DNA of 15,294 nt from DASQDT01 sp036380435 (GTDB taxonomy: Bacteria; Acidobacteriota; Blastocatellia; Pyrinomonadales; Pyrinomonadaceae), in the NCBI GenBank assembly GCA_036380435.1, contig DASVES010000344.1:1-15294 (forward strand), read 5' to 3'. Below the pieces are notes generated by a model, which did no database searches, was not told the origin of the DNA, and worked only from the letters and a program-made list of their open reading frames with translations. Made by a program: the position numbers and the translations under genes. Positions 1-7,447 of the stretch are shown piece after piece; the first letter of the stretch is position 1, and each line of letters opens with the position of its first letter.

Positions 1-279
1 GAAGCGCGACTTGGCGAGGAGGGTGACGAACAACTCCTGCGTCAGATCGATGTAGGCGCTGCCGCGGTCGCCCTCCTCGACGAGCAGCCCGGCGCTGTGC
101 GAGGCGCGCACCAGCGGGTGGTTGCTCACGAGGCGCTGCAATTCCCCCCACAGCCGGCTCACGTCCGAGCGCCGCAGCGCCTCGACCCACGGCCCGCCCG
201 GGCGCGGCGTGCGCTCCGTCGCAGCAGAGGCGCGCTCCGGCTGGGGACGTGACTGTTTTTCGGCTTCGGAACTGGGCAT
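1..279 (-). CDS. Hypothetical protein, N-terminal part (runs off the left edge)
   Basis: The frame is open for 93 codons from an ATG at 279 to the window edge, so the C-terminus is missing. I do not recognise the family. About the first 30 residues are polar and rich in Pro, Arg and Glu (probably disordered). They are followed by a helical-looking stretch (residues about 31-60, with WVEALRRSDV and LWGELQRLV) and then a segment containing SAYIDLTQELFVTLL. There is no signal peptide, membrane segment or catalytic motif. High third-position GC and the absence of stops support coding. No good Shine-Dalgarno sequence precedes the ATG, so the start is tentative. It is divergent from the zinc-finger gene at 976 and may be regulatory, but that rests on position alone. 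Confidence 0.55.
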   Translation of the reverse strand, partial: MPSSEAEKQSRPQPERASAATERTPRPGGPWVEALRRSDVSRLWGELQRLVSNHPLVRASHSAGLLVEEGDRGSAYIDLTQELFVTLLAKSRF

Positions 280-426
280 GGGATTGTTCAAGTAATGATT
301 ATTGTCGGCGGGGGTTGCGGTCATGTTAATCGCAATCACTTACCGGAGCAAGCCTTATGGAGGACGGCGAGCAGGTTTTCGACTGGGAAGTTGCCCGATG
401 AGGAGCAAGGGCGGCGGCGTTATTGA

Positions 427-621
427 CCTTCGACCACGGTCCTGGCAGACCGCGTGGGGCTACTTAGTACTCGAAGGCGCCGTTACCAGGAAGAGTTTGC
501 GCTCCGTAAGTCCCTTTTGGATTTTGACCTTGCCGGGATTTCCGCGACCTGTGACCGCTGAAGGGGAAACGGGTGCGGTCATCGTGCAGGGGTCCGAGGG
601 GCGCTCGTGGCGGCCCTTCGG
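427..621. other. Block of strong potential RNA helices, possible structured RNA
   Basis: Seen directly: CCTTCGA (427-433) pairs perfectly with TCGAAGG (471-477). This pair encloses a hairpin CCAC-GGTC (434-441) / GACC-gc-GTGG (448-457) and a small TAC-TTA-GTA hairpin (461-469), giving a three-way-junction-like fold. Further on, TGACCGC (552-558) pairs perfectly with GCGGTCA (575-581), extended by CCTG (548-551) / CAGG (587-590) across a bulge. Next, CCGAGGG (594-600) can pair with CCCTTCGG (614-621). The block lies in a spacer with no gene. It could be a small RNA, a cis-regulatory leader or a decayed element. GC-rich DNA forms such pairings by chance, so confidence is modest, and the strand is undecided. 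Confidence 0.25.
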
Positions 622-964
622 AGGACGGAATGGATGTTAGCAGCAAACCGGAAATTGGGCAACATCTTTTTACACCGACCTCAACCTGTTGATTGCCAAA
701 CACAAAAGGGGGGTAAAAGGTGTCCGCCGTCGCCCCCGAAGATTGGAAAAAAGGGGGGATTGAGTTTTTACTTTGATGATTCAAGCGAAGCGCCCGATGA
801 CAAAAGGATAGACGGCTTGAACAGCGGCCCTCTCGCCGCACACTTGCCCTAGCCTTTATTCGTGCTGTGCCTCTCCACCGCCGGGCGCTTGCGATGCCGG
901 CCCCGCTCTCTCGCCCCGAAGAGAGCAGTGTCGGGCAGTCGGCGTTAGCTATGCAAGATCATGG

Positions 965-970
965 AAGGAG
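965..970 (+). promoter_or_regulatory. Ribosome binding site of the zinc-finger gene
   Basis: AAGGAG lies 5 nt before the ATG at 976. It overlaps an upstream in-frame ATG at 961, which would otherwise add five residues. The spacing decides for 976 as the real start. Confidence 0.65.
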
Positions 971-975
971 CGACC

Positions 976-1308
976 ATGAACCGTGTTAGCACAGCCAGAT
1001 TCCGTAAACTTCGGACGTGCCCGTCCGCCGAGGTGCTGATCCAGTACGGGCAGGCGGGGCTCGCGTGCGACACCGAGGAGCGTGTGGCCCACCACCTCAC
1101 CTCGTGCGACTTCTGCGGGGCCGAGATGCAGCTACTCTCCAAACACTGGCGGCGCGATTTCCCCGCTCTCAAGATCGCGGGCGATATGTCTCTGAGTTTG
1201 CGCCGTCTGGCCGAAGACCTGCTGACGACCCTGCCGGACTTAAACCGCGCGCGGTTCGCCGAGACGATCTGCGACATGGACCGCCTGACGGTGTCGGACG
1301 CCGTCTAG
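976..1308 (+). CDS. Small zinc-finger (zf-HC2 / anti-sigma-like) protein
   Basis: This 110-residue soluble protein has no membrane segment. Residues 15-54 follow the zinc-binding anti-sigma pattern: a Cys at 15, the hydrophobic stretch around VLIQYGQAGL, then H40-x3-C44-x2-C47 within HHLTSCDFC. In this family the His/Cys set binds zinc and the domain usually contacts an ECF sigma factor. Here the usual transmembrane anchor is absent and the C-terminal half (residues 60-110) is a charged helical region of unknown role. The start at 976 is chosen from the AAGGAG site 5 nt upstream. No sigma factor is visible in the window, so its partner is unknown. It is convergent with the acyl-CoA synthetase gene and divergent from the gene at 1-279. 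Confidence 0.75.
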   Translation: MNRVSTARFRKLRTCPSAEVLIQYGQAGLACDTEERVAHHLTSCDFCGAEMQLLSKHWRRDFPALKIAGDMSLSLRRLAEDLLTTLPDLNRARFAETICDMDRLTVSDAV

Positions 1309-1434
1309 TCAGAAGATTTCAGGCGGCCTCACGCGAAGACCCCTCGCCCGAAATTGCCGCTCTGCCCTCTCTCTTAGCCCCAATAAAGCTCACATCTTAG
1401 ACCCCGAACGAAACGTCTTCGAGTTGCGCCGCGT

Positions 1435-1455
1435 GGCGCGGGCGCCGCCCGCGCC
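1435..1455 (-). terminator. Perfect 9-bp GC hairpin at the end of the acyl-CoA synthetase gene
   Basis: GGCGCGGGC (1435-1443), a 3-nt loop and GCCCGCGCC (1447-1455) form a perfect stem. It begins inside the TAG stop codon of the minus-strand gene. It sits between two convergent genes, where a shared terminator would be expected. No T-tract follows on either strand, so this is not a textbook intrinsic terminator. It may instead stop RNA decay or be a palindromic repeat. Confidence 0.35.
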
Positions 1456-3302
1456 TACTCGTCTTTCGCCGCCGCGCCCGCGCCGCCGTCGTAGAGGCGG
1501 TCGATAAGCGCGCCGTACTTCTCATCGACCACGCGCCTCTTGATCTTGAGCGTCGGCGTCATCTCCCCGCCGTCGATGGTGAACTCTTCGGGGAGGAGCG
1601 CGACGCGGCGGACGCGCTCGTAGTCGGCGAGGCTGGAAGTGAGCTGCGCCACCTCGCGCTGCACCAGCTTGACGGCGGCCGGATCGCGGCTCCACTCCTC
1701 CCTCTTTTGTCGCTTACCCTCCACGCCGTCGCCGGCAGCGGCGGCGAGCGCCTCCCAGTCGGGCACGACGAGCGCGGCCGGCTGCTTGCGCCCCGCGCCC
1801 ACCACCACCACCTGACTCACCAACTCGCTCTGCTTAATCAGACTCTCCAGAAGCTGCGGCGCGACGTACTTGCCGTTCGAGAGCTTGAACAGCTCCTTCT
1901 TGCGGTCGGTGATAAAGAGGTGGCCCCGCTCGTCGAGGCGGCCAACGTCGCCCGTCTTGAACCAGCCGTGCGGCGTGAAAGCCGCTTCGGTCTCCTGCGG
2001 GTGGTTGTAGTAGCCGAGCATGACGTTCGGCCCACGCACGAGGATTTCGCCCTCGGGGTCGATGGCCACGTCAACGCCGGGGAACGGCACGCCGACGGAG
2101 CCGACGCGGTTGTCGTCGGGGCGATTGGCCGAGACGATGCAGGTCTCGGTCATGCCGTAGCCTTGCAGGATGTTGATGCCCGCGCCGAAGAAGGCGTAGG
2201 AGAGCGCGGGCGACAGCGACGCGCCGCCCGAGACGAAGTAGCGCAGGCGCCCGCCCACGCCCTCGCGCCACTTGGAGAAGACCAGCCGGCTCGCGGCCTC
2301 GTGTTGCAGTTCGAGGAGCGGCGGCGCCGGCTCGCCCTTGTCGCGCAGCTCGGCGTAGCGCTGTCCCACACCGAGCGACCAGCGGAAGAGTTTCTCCTTG
2401 AGGCCGCCCTCGGACGTGCCCTTCTTGACGATGCGGTGGTAGACGCGCTCGAAGAGGCGGGGCACGGCCGTCATGATGGTCGGGCGCACTTCGCGCAGGT
2501 ACTCGGCCACCACGTCGAAGGACGGCGCGTAGTGGACGGAGACGCCGCACCAGCAGAAGACGTAGAAGACCGTGCGCTCGAAGATGTGCGAGAGCGGCAG
2601 AACGGAGAGCGAAACGTCGTCGGCCGAGATGGGCAGGCTTTGCGAGATGGCGAGCACGTTCGAGACGAAGTTCGAGTGCGTGAGCATCACGCCCTTCGGC
2701 TCGCCCGTCGTCCCCGACGTGTAGATGATCGTCGCCAAATCCTCGCTGCCGACGCCGCGCCAAGCGCAGTCGAAGCCCTCGGGGTTGGCGCGGTCAAGCT
2801 CGGCGCCGGCCTGCTCCAGCGTGGTCAAAAGCATCACGCGGCCGCCCGGCTCGATGCCGTCCGCGTCGAAGAAGACGATGTTCTGGAGGCCGGCGACCGC
2901 CTCGATCTCGGCCTGCGCGTGGCGGAAGACCTTGCGGCCCGAGACGAAGAGCACGGCCGCGCCCGAGTCTTCGAGGATGTAGCGCACCTGTTCGGGGGCC
3001 TGCGTGGTGTAGATGGGGACGTTGACGGCGCCGAGGCTGAGGATGGCCAGATCGACAATCGACCAGTCGGGCCGGTTCTCCGAGAGCAGCGCCACGCGGT
3101 CGCCCTTGCGCACCCCCATGCCTGAGAGGCCCAGCGCCACGGCGCGGATGCGCGTCTCAATCGCCTCCGACGGCAGGTGTATCCACAGCCCGTCGCGCTT
3201 GAGGTTAACGGCGTCGCGCTTCATGTGCGCGCGCAGGGCCGTGAGACACATCTCGGGGATGGTCGCCGGCGTGGGCAGGTGCAGGTGTGTAGGCTCGTTC
3301 AT
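1455..3302 (-). CDS. Long-chain acyl-CoA synthetase (AMP-forming)
   Basis: This 615-residue member of the ANL superfamily is close to the FAA1/FadD15 long-chain branch. The enzyme activates a fatty acid with ATP to acyl-AMP and then transfers it to CoA. Visible motifs are the phosphate loop TSGTTGEPKG (about 195-204), YGMTE (about 382-386), the ATP ribose-binding Asp in FKTGD (about 448-452), the hinge DRKKE (about 466-470) and GKYVAPQ with the region of the catalytic Lys (about 477-483). The length is normal for the family. I start at MNEP (3302). The open frame continues 20 codons upstream to 3362, but those codons fall in a GTGATAA repeat and give a non-family extension. No clear Shine-Dalgarno sequence is present because the repeat starts 2 nt upstream. 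It is the last gene of the minus-strand run. A role in lipid supply to the polysaccharide is possible but unproven; it may simply be a neighbour. Confidence 0.93.
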   Translation of the reverse strand: MNEPTHLHLPTPATIPEMCLTALRAHMKRDAVNLKRDGLWIHLPSEAIETRIRAVALGLSGMGVRKGDRVALLSENRPDWSIVDLAILSLGAVNVPIYTTQAPEQVRYILEDSGAAVLFVSGRKVFRHAQAEIEAVAGLQNIVFFDADGIEPGGRVMLLTTLEQAGAELDRANPEGFDCAWRGVGSEDLATIIYTSGTTGEPKGVMLTHSNFVSNVLAISQSLPISADDVSLSVLPLSHIFERTVFYVFCWCGVSVHYAPSFDVVAEYLREVRPTIMTAVPRLFERVYHRIVKKGTSEGGLKEKLFRWSLGVGQRYAELRDKGEPAPPLLELQHEAASRLVFSKWREGVGGRLRYFVSGGASLSPALSYAFFGAGINILQGYGMTETCIVSANRPDDNRVGSVGVPFPGVDVAIDPEGEILVRGPNVMLGYYNHPQETEAAFTPHGWFKTGDVGRLDERGHLFITDRKKELFKLSNGKYVAPQLLESLIKQSELVSQVVVVGAGRKQPAALVVPDWEALAAAAGDGVEGKRQKREEWSRDPAAVKLVQREVAQLTSSLADYERVRRVALLPEEFTIDGGEMTPTLKIKRRVVDEKYGALIDRLYDGGAGAAAKDE

Positions 3303-3304
3303 GA

Positions 3305-3362
3305 GTGATAAGTGATAAGTGAAAAGTGATAAGAAGGATAAGGAAGCTGTCTTTCTTATCAC

Positions 3363-3367
<5 letters not shown>
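3305..3367. repeat. GTGATAA heptamer repeat with inverted arm
   Basis: There are four heptamers in tandem: GTGATAA (3305), GTGATAA (3312), GTGAAAA (3319) and GTGATAA (3326). A degenerate AAGGATAAGG follows, then the opposite orientation TTATCAC TTATC (3356-3367). The arms can pair as a hairpin. The repeat fills the 60-nt gap between two genes: it starts 2 nt before the acyl-CoA synthetase ATG and contributes the TAA stop of the UDP-xylose synthase gene. Confidence 0.85.
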
Positions 3368-4361
<994 letters not shown>

Positions 4362-4376
4362 CTGAAAAGGGAACGC

Positions 4377-4432
4377 GGATTAAACGGATAAGGACGGATC
4401 AAATCCGTGTTCATCCGTACTCATCCGTGTTC
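4377..4432. repeat. ATCCGTGTTC decamer repeat with inverted arm
   Basis: Three direct decamers, ATCCGTGTTC (4403), ATCCGTACTC (4413) and ATCCGTGTTC (4423), face inverted copies GGATTAAAC (4377), GGATAAGGAC (4386) and GGATC (4396). The arms meet at the centre (GGATcaaATCC) and can form a hairpin. The repeat fills the gap between the O-antigen ligase stop (4435) and the UDP-xylose synthase start. It resembles the heptamer elements at other junctions in plan but has a 9-10-nt unit. Confidence 0.85.
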
Positions 4433-4434
4433 TC

Positions 4435-6018
4435 TCACGCCGTGGCCGCGCCTTCACTCGCGCGCGCACGCGCGCCGTCGGCGCCGACCACTTCCTCCCC
4501 CGCCCCTGCCGGAGTCTCCCGCCGGCCCTGCTGTTTTCGCTTCCGCCGCCGGCGCGTCTGCTCGACGCGGCCGCCCGCCGTGGCGAGGGCGGCGAGGGTG
4601 AGGAAGAGGAGGCCGTTAGAGGTCGTGTGCAGGGGGAAGTCGAAGAAGCTGTGGACGAGGGCGGCGAAACAACCGGAAAGCGCGCCGAGGGCGACGCCGC
4701 GGCGGAAGGCGTCGGTTGACTGCATGCGCCGGAGCGCCATCGCGAAGAGGCCGGCGACGAAGAGGAGTCCGAGCGCGAAGGCGACGATGCCGCCGTCGGA
4801 GAGCAGTTGGAGGTAGTCGTTGTGCGCCTGTTCCAGACGATAGATGCTGCCGTTGCTCGTGTCGTAGCGCGGGTAGACGGCGCTGAAAGCGCCCAGGCCC
4901 GCGCCGAGCCACGGGTGGGCGCGGATGATCTCGACCGTGCCGCGCCAGAAGTGGAGGCGCCCGGTGGTCGGGTCCTCGGAGTTGACCGTGCCGAGCAGGC
5001 GGTTGAGGCTGTCCTCGCCGCCGAAGAAGACGACCCCGGCGATGAGGGCCACGACGATGCCGAGGCCCGCGGCCGCGCGCAGCAGCAGTGCGCGCGCGCG
5101 CGTGTGCTCCTGAGCGTCCTCGCCGCCGTCGCCCCCATGGTGCGCCGGCCGCCGCACCAGTCCCGAGACGACGACGAGGAAGAAGACCTCGGCGACTAAG
5201 GCCAGCATCCCGCCGCGCGAGTTCGTCATCATGAGCGCGATGCCCATCAGCACGGCGCTGAAGAGATAAAGCAGGCGGCGCTCGCGCTCGATGGCGCCGG
5301 CGAAGAGCAGACCCAGCGGCAGCCCCGCGGCCATCACCATGTAGTTGGCGAAGTGGTGGCGGTTGATGAAGGGGCCGAAGCCGAGGGCCTGCCGGGTCTC
5401 GCGCAGGCCGAAGATGCGGTCGGGGCTGACGAAGAACTGGATGAGGCCGAAGAGGGCGAGCGCGAAGCCGAAGACGATGACGGTGCGCACGATGAGCCGG
5501 AGACGGCGAGCGCTGTCGATGAAGGCGAGCGCGGCGGCGAAGTAGACGAACAGCCCCGCGAGTTGGATGAGCACGAGGCGCGTGGCGTAGGGGTCGAAGG
5601 AGAGCGTGCGCGCGGGCGCGGTGGCGAGCGCCGCGGCGGGGTCGCCCGGCGCGGGCGCGCCCGCGAGCGGGAGGAGTTGGAAGAGGCCGAGGAGGAAGAG
5701 GCCCGCGAGTGGAAGTTGGAGGAAGTTCTTGCTGAAGCGCAGGCGGCGGGCGCGCCAGGCGTCGGCCGCCCAGAGCGCGACGACGACGCCGGCCGTCCCC
5801 TGAAAGACGGCGAGCGACCAGTTATGCACCGTGCCGAAGGCGAGCGTCGAGAGGACGAGCGCGAGACAGAGCGCGAGGACGATGTAACGGCTGAAGGCGG
5901 TGCGCTCCGTGTTGGGTGCGCCCTTCGGCCGCGTCGTCAGCGCCCGCTCACTGTCCTTTCGGCGCCGGCGCGCCGGCCGCGGCGCTTCCGCCGACACGTT
6001 GGAGATTGAAGTCGTCAT
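4435..6018 (-). CDS. O-antigen ligase / polymerase family membrane protein (Wzy_C)
   Basis: This 527-residue integral membrane protein has about ten or more hydrophobic segments. They begin at residues 45-62, after a basic cytosolic N-terminus, and end near 482 before an Arg/Lys- and Ala/Gly-rich tail. The Wzy_C/WaaL pattern is clear: FINRHHFANY (217-226), NSRGG (266-270), HPWLGAGLGAF (368-378), AHNDYLQLLSDGG (398-410) and HSFFDFPLH (456-464). The family joins lipid-linked glycans on the periplasmic face, either polymerising repeat units or ligating chains to an acceptor; sequence alone does not separate the two. The ATG at 6018 lies 71 nt inside the upstream TPR gene, which points to translational coupling; an in-frame GTG seven codons later is an alternative start. 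Neither has a good ribosome binding site. Confidence 0.9.
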   Translation of the reverse strand: MTTSISNVSAEAPRPARRRRKDSERALTTRPKGAPNTERTAFSRYIVLALCLALVLSTLAFGTVHNWSLAVFQGTAGVVVALWAADAWRARRLRFSKNFLQLPLAGLFLLGLFQLLPLAGAPAPGDPAAALATAPARTLSFDPYATRLVLIQLAGLFVYFAAALAFIDSARRLRLIVRTVIVFGFALALFGLIQFFVSPDRIFGLRETRQALGFGPFINRHHFANYMVMAAGLPLGLLFAGAIERERRLLYLFSAVLMGIALMMTNSRGGMLALVAEVFFLVVVSGLVRRPAHHGGDGGEDAQEHTRARALLLRAAAGLGIVVALIAGVVFFGGEDSLNRLLGTVNSEDPTTGRLHFWRGTVEIIRAHPWLGAGLGAFSAVYPRYDTSNGSIYRLEQAHNDYLQLLSDGGIVAFALGLLFVAGLFAMALRRMQSTDAFRRGVALGALSGCFAALVHSFFDFPLHTTSNGLLFLTLAALATAGGRVEQTRRRRKRKQQGRRETPAGAGEEVVGADGARARASEGAATA

Positions 6019-7345
6019 ACCAGACTTTACCGAAGATGGGGCACGCGCCGTCCGAGCACCCCACGCGCACGAGCCTGAGCGTCACGGCCTCGGCCGCCGG
6101 CGCCGTAAACTCCACGATCACCTGCTGCCAGTCGCTCGTCCCCGCCGGCGCGGCCGCGCCGCCCGCGAACGCCACCCCGGCGGCGTCCGTGACCTGAACG
6201 ACGAGCGTCGCCGCGCTCTTCACCTCCTCCGTGCGGACGGCGTAGGAGAGGCGATAGCGCGCCCGCGGCTCGACGAGGACGAGCTGCGAGAACTGACCCA
6301 ACGTGAACTCGCTCGGCGCGCTGAACTCCAGACGCAGGGAGCGCCGTCCCTCGCGGGCGTTGCGCGCGTCAATGTTCATTTGCGCCTGCGGGACGGGGCG
6401 GACGATCCAGTCGAAAGGGTTGCCGGAGTTGGCCGTCACGTCGCGCTCGAAGCCGCCGTTGAAGAGTTTTCCCACGGCGACATCCTGCGCGGCCGCCGGC
6501 TGCACCTCGCCGTAGACCTCCAGCGCCTTGCGGTAACGTCCGGCTTCGATGAGCGCGTTCATCAGACTCGCGCCCGAGGCGGCCTGCTCTCTGCGCTCCT
6601 CGGTCTTGAGCGTCCCCCACAGAATCAGCGCCTCGTCCAGACGCTTCTGCGTGAGAAGATGTTGGACGAGACGGGCGCGCGCCTCGTAGGAGTCGCCGAC
6701 GGCCGCGCCCACGGCGCGCACGTCGCCGCCGAAGTAGCTCCACGCGGTGGTGAAGATTTGGGTGTGCAGCGTGGGGTCGATCTCGGCGGCGCGGCGCAGC
6801 TCGGCGAACGCCTCCGGCTCGCGGCCCGCGCGCAGCAGCAGGTTGCCGAGATACCAGCGCGGCATCGAGTAGTGCGGGGCGAGCGAGACGGCGTGGCGCA
6901 GGGCGAGCGCGCCGCCCTCCTCGTCGCCGGCCTGTCCACGCGCGCGGCCCAGTTCCATCCACAGACGGTGGTCGTGCGGCGCAAGCGACACGGCGCGCTC
7001 GTAGCGGACGAGCACCTCACGGAGTTCCTCGGGCGCGAAGCTCTTGCGGGCGAAGACGCCGAGCGTGTAGTGAACCTGCGGGTCGTCGGGCGCCCACCTC
7101 TCGGCGGCGTGCAGGATGCCGCCGATTTGCGCCAGCGCCTCCTGCACCTGCGGGTCGTTGGGGCGGACGCGCGCCGCGGCGATCACCGATTCGACCGCCG
7201 GCGGGTTCGACGCCAGCGTGCTTCCCATACACCAGCGCGCCGCCGTCCACGACGCGAACAGCACCGCCAACGCCGGCAGCACCACCAACACGCGCCGCCA
7301 CAGCGCCTCGACGCCGACGGTCTTGATCTGATCCTTATCGGGCAT
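5948..7345 (-). CDS. Membrane-anchored TPR protein with C-terminal carbohydrate-binding-like domain
   Basis: This protein has 465 residues. Residues 16-38 form one N-terminal hydrophobic helix that should anchor it, with the rest probably periplasmic. Residues about 85-280 are helical TPR-like repeats (PDDPQVHYTLGVFA, PHDHRLWMELGRARGQAGD, YLGNLLLRAGREPEAFAEL). Residues about 293-450 look like a galactose-binding/CBM-type beta-sandwich: it opens with KLFNGGFE, has WIVRPVP and AREGRRSLRLEF in the middle and closes with KVWYDDFNLQ. C430 and C435 flank a loop and could form a disulphide. The gene overlaps the Wzy_C gene by 71 nt, so the two are probably made together, and it may act as an accessory factor holding glycan or the polymerase. 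The start at 7345 lies 7 nt from a large inverted repeat, and no Shine-Dalgarno sequence is visible. Confidence 0.82.
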   Translation of the reverse strand: MPDKDQIKTVGVEALWRRVLVVLPALAVLFASWTAARWCMGSTLASNPPAVESVIAAARVRPNDPQVQEALAQIGGILHAAERWAPDDPQVHYTLGVFARKSFAPEELREVLVRYERAVSLAPHDHRLWMELGRARGQAGDEEGGALALRHAVSLAPHYSMPRWYLGNLLLRAGREPEAFAELRRAAEIDPTLHTQIFTTAWSYFGGDVRAVGAAVGDSYEARARLVQHLLTQKRLDEALILWGTLKTEERREQAASGASLMNALIEAGRYRKALEVYGEVQPAAAQDVAVGKLFNGGFERDVTANSGNPFDWIVRPVPQAQMNIDARNAREGRRSLRLEFSAPSEFTLGQFSQLVLVEPRARYRLSYAVRTEEVKSAATLVVQVTDAAGVAFAGGAAAPAGTSDWQQVIVEFTAPAAEAVTLRLVRVGCSDGACPIFGKVWYDDFNLQRVGGSAAAGAPAPKGQ

Positions 7346-7352
7346 AATTAAG

Positions 7353-7438
7353 GGAGTCAGAAGTCAGGAGTCAGAAGTCGGAATGAGAGGCGGCTTCATC
7401 TTCTTCATTCCGACTTCTGACTCCTGACTTCTGACTCC
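7353..7438. repeat. Perfect 34-bp inverted repeat built of AGTCAGA heptamers
   Basis: The left arm (7353-7386) contains AGTCAGA AGTCAGG AGTCAGA with period 7, then AGTCGGAATGA. The right arm (7405-7438) is its exact reverse complement. The spacer is 18 nt. The element fills most of the 102-nt gap between the PNPT fusion (stop at 7448) and the TPR gene (start at 7345). In RNA it would form a very stable hairpin that could stop transcription, protect the upstream mRNA or block the downstream start. Confidence 0.93.
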
Positions 7439-7447
7439 TTGCACTCT

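Larger units (their letters stand above)
280..975. other. 696-nt intergenic spacer between divergent genes
   Basis: I see no convincing gene here. The open frames on both strands are short, lack ribosome binding sites and give low-complexity or unfamiliar translations. GC is lower and more uneven than in the flanking genes, with A-rich runs and two G6 tracts near 707 and 754. The spacer should hold the promoters of both divergent genes. It also contains several potential RNA helices: the 427-621 block listed separately, and a perfect 7-bp inverted repeat TTCAAGC (780-786) / GCTTGAA (815-821). No rRNA, tRNA, tmRNA or RNase P signature was found by eye. Confidence 0.6.

Noticed and set aside
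323..351. Possible minus-strand promoter: TTGCTC (346-351) and TAACAT (323-328), 17 nt apart, upstream of the gene at 1-279
   Set aside because: The spacing is right, but the match is only 3/6 and 4/6 to the consensus, which is expected by chance in a 700-nt spacer.
548..590. Group II intron domain V or a known riboswitch in the structured block
   Set aside because: The hairpin at 552-581 lacks the conserved catalytic triad context of domain V, no reverse transcriptase is nearby, and no riboswitch core motif was found by eye.
302..852. Several open frames of 80-125 codons on both strands in the left spacer
   Set aside because: They overlap one another, lack ribosome binding sites and show no family motif or periodic GC pattern.
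1707..3125. A 472-codon plus-strand open frame opposite the acyl-CoA synthetase gene
   Set aside because: It is the antisense shadow of a GC-rich gene with clear ANL motifs; its translation is low-complexity (His, Arg, Asp, Val rich). The same applies to other long antisense frames, such as those at 5900-7351 and 7371-9428.
3300..3362. N-terminal extension of the acyl-CoA synthetase to an ATG at 3362
   Set aside because: The 20 extra codons are made of the GTGATAA repeat, and the start at 3302 gives the normal family N-terminus.
7353..7440. CRISPR-like or leader-peptide reading of the heptamer hairpin
   Set aside because: The units are contiguous 7-mers without spacers. A 14-codon frame across the loop on the minus strand has no independent support.
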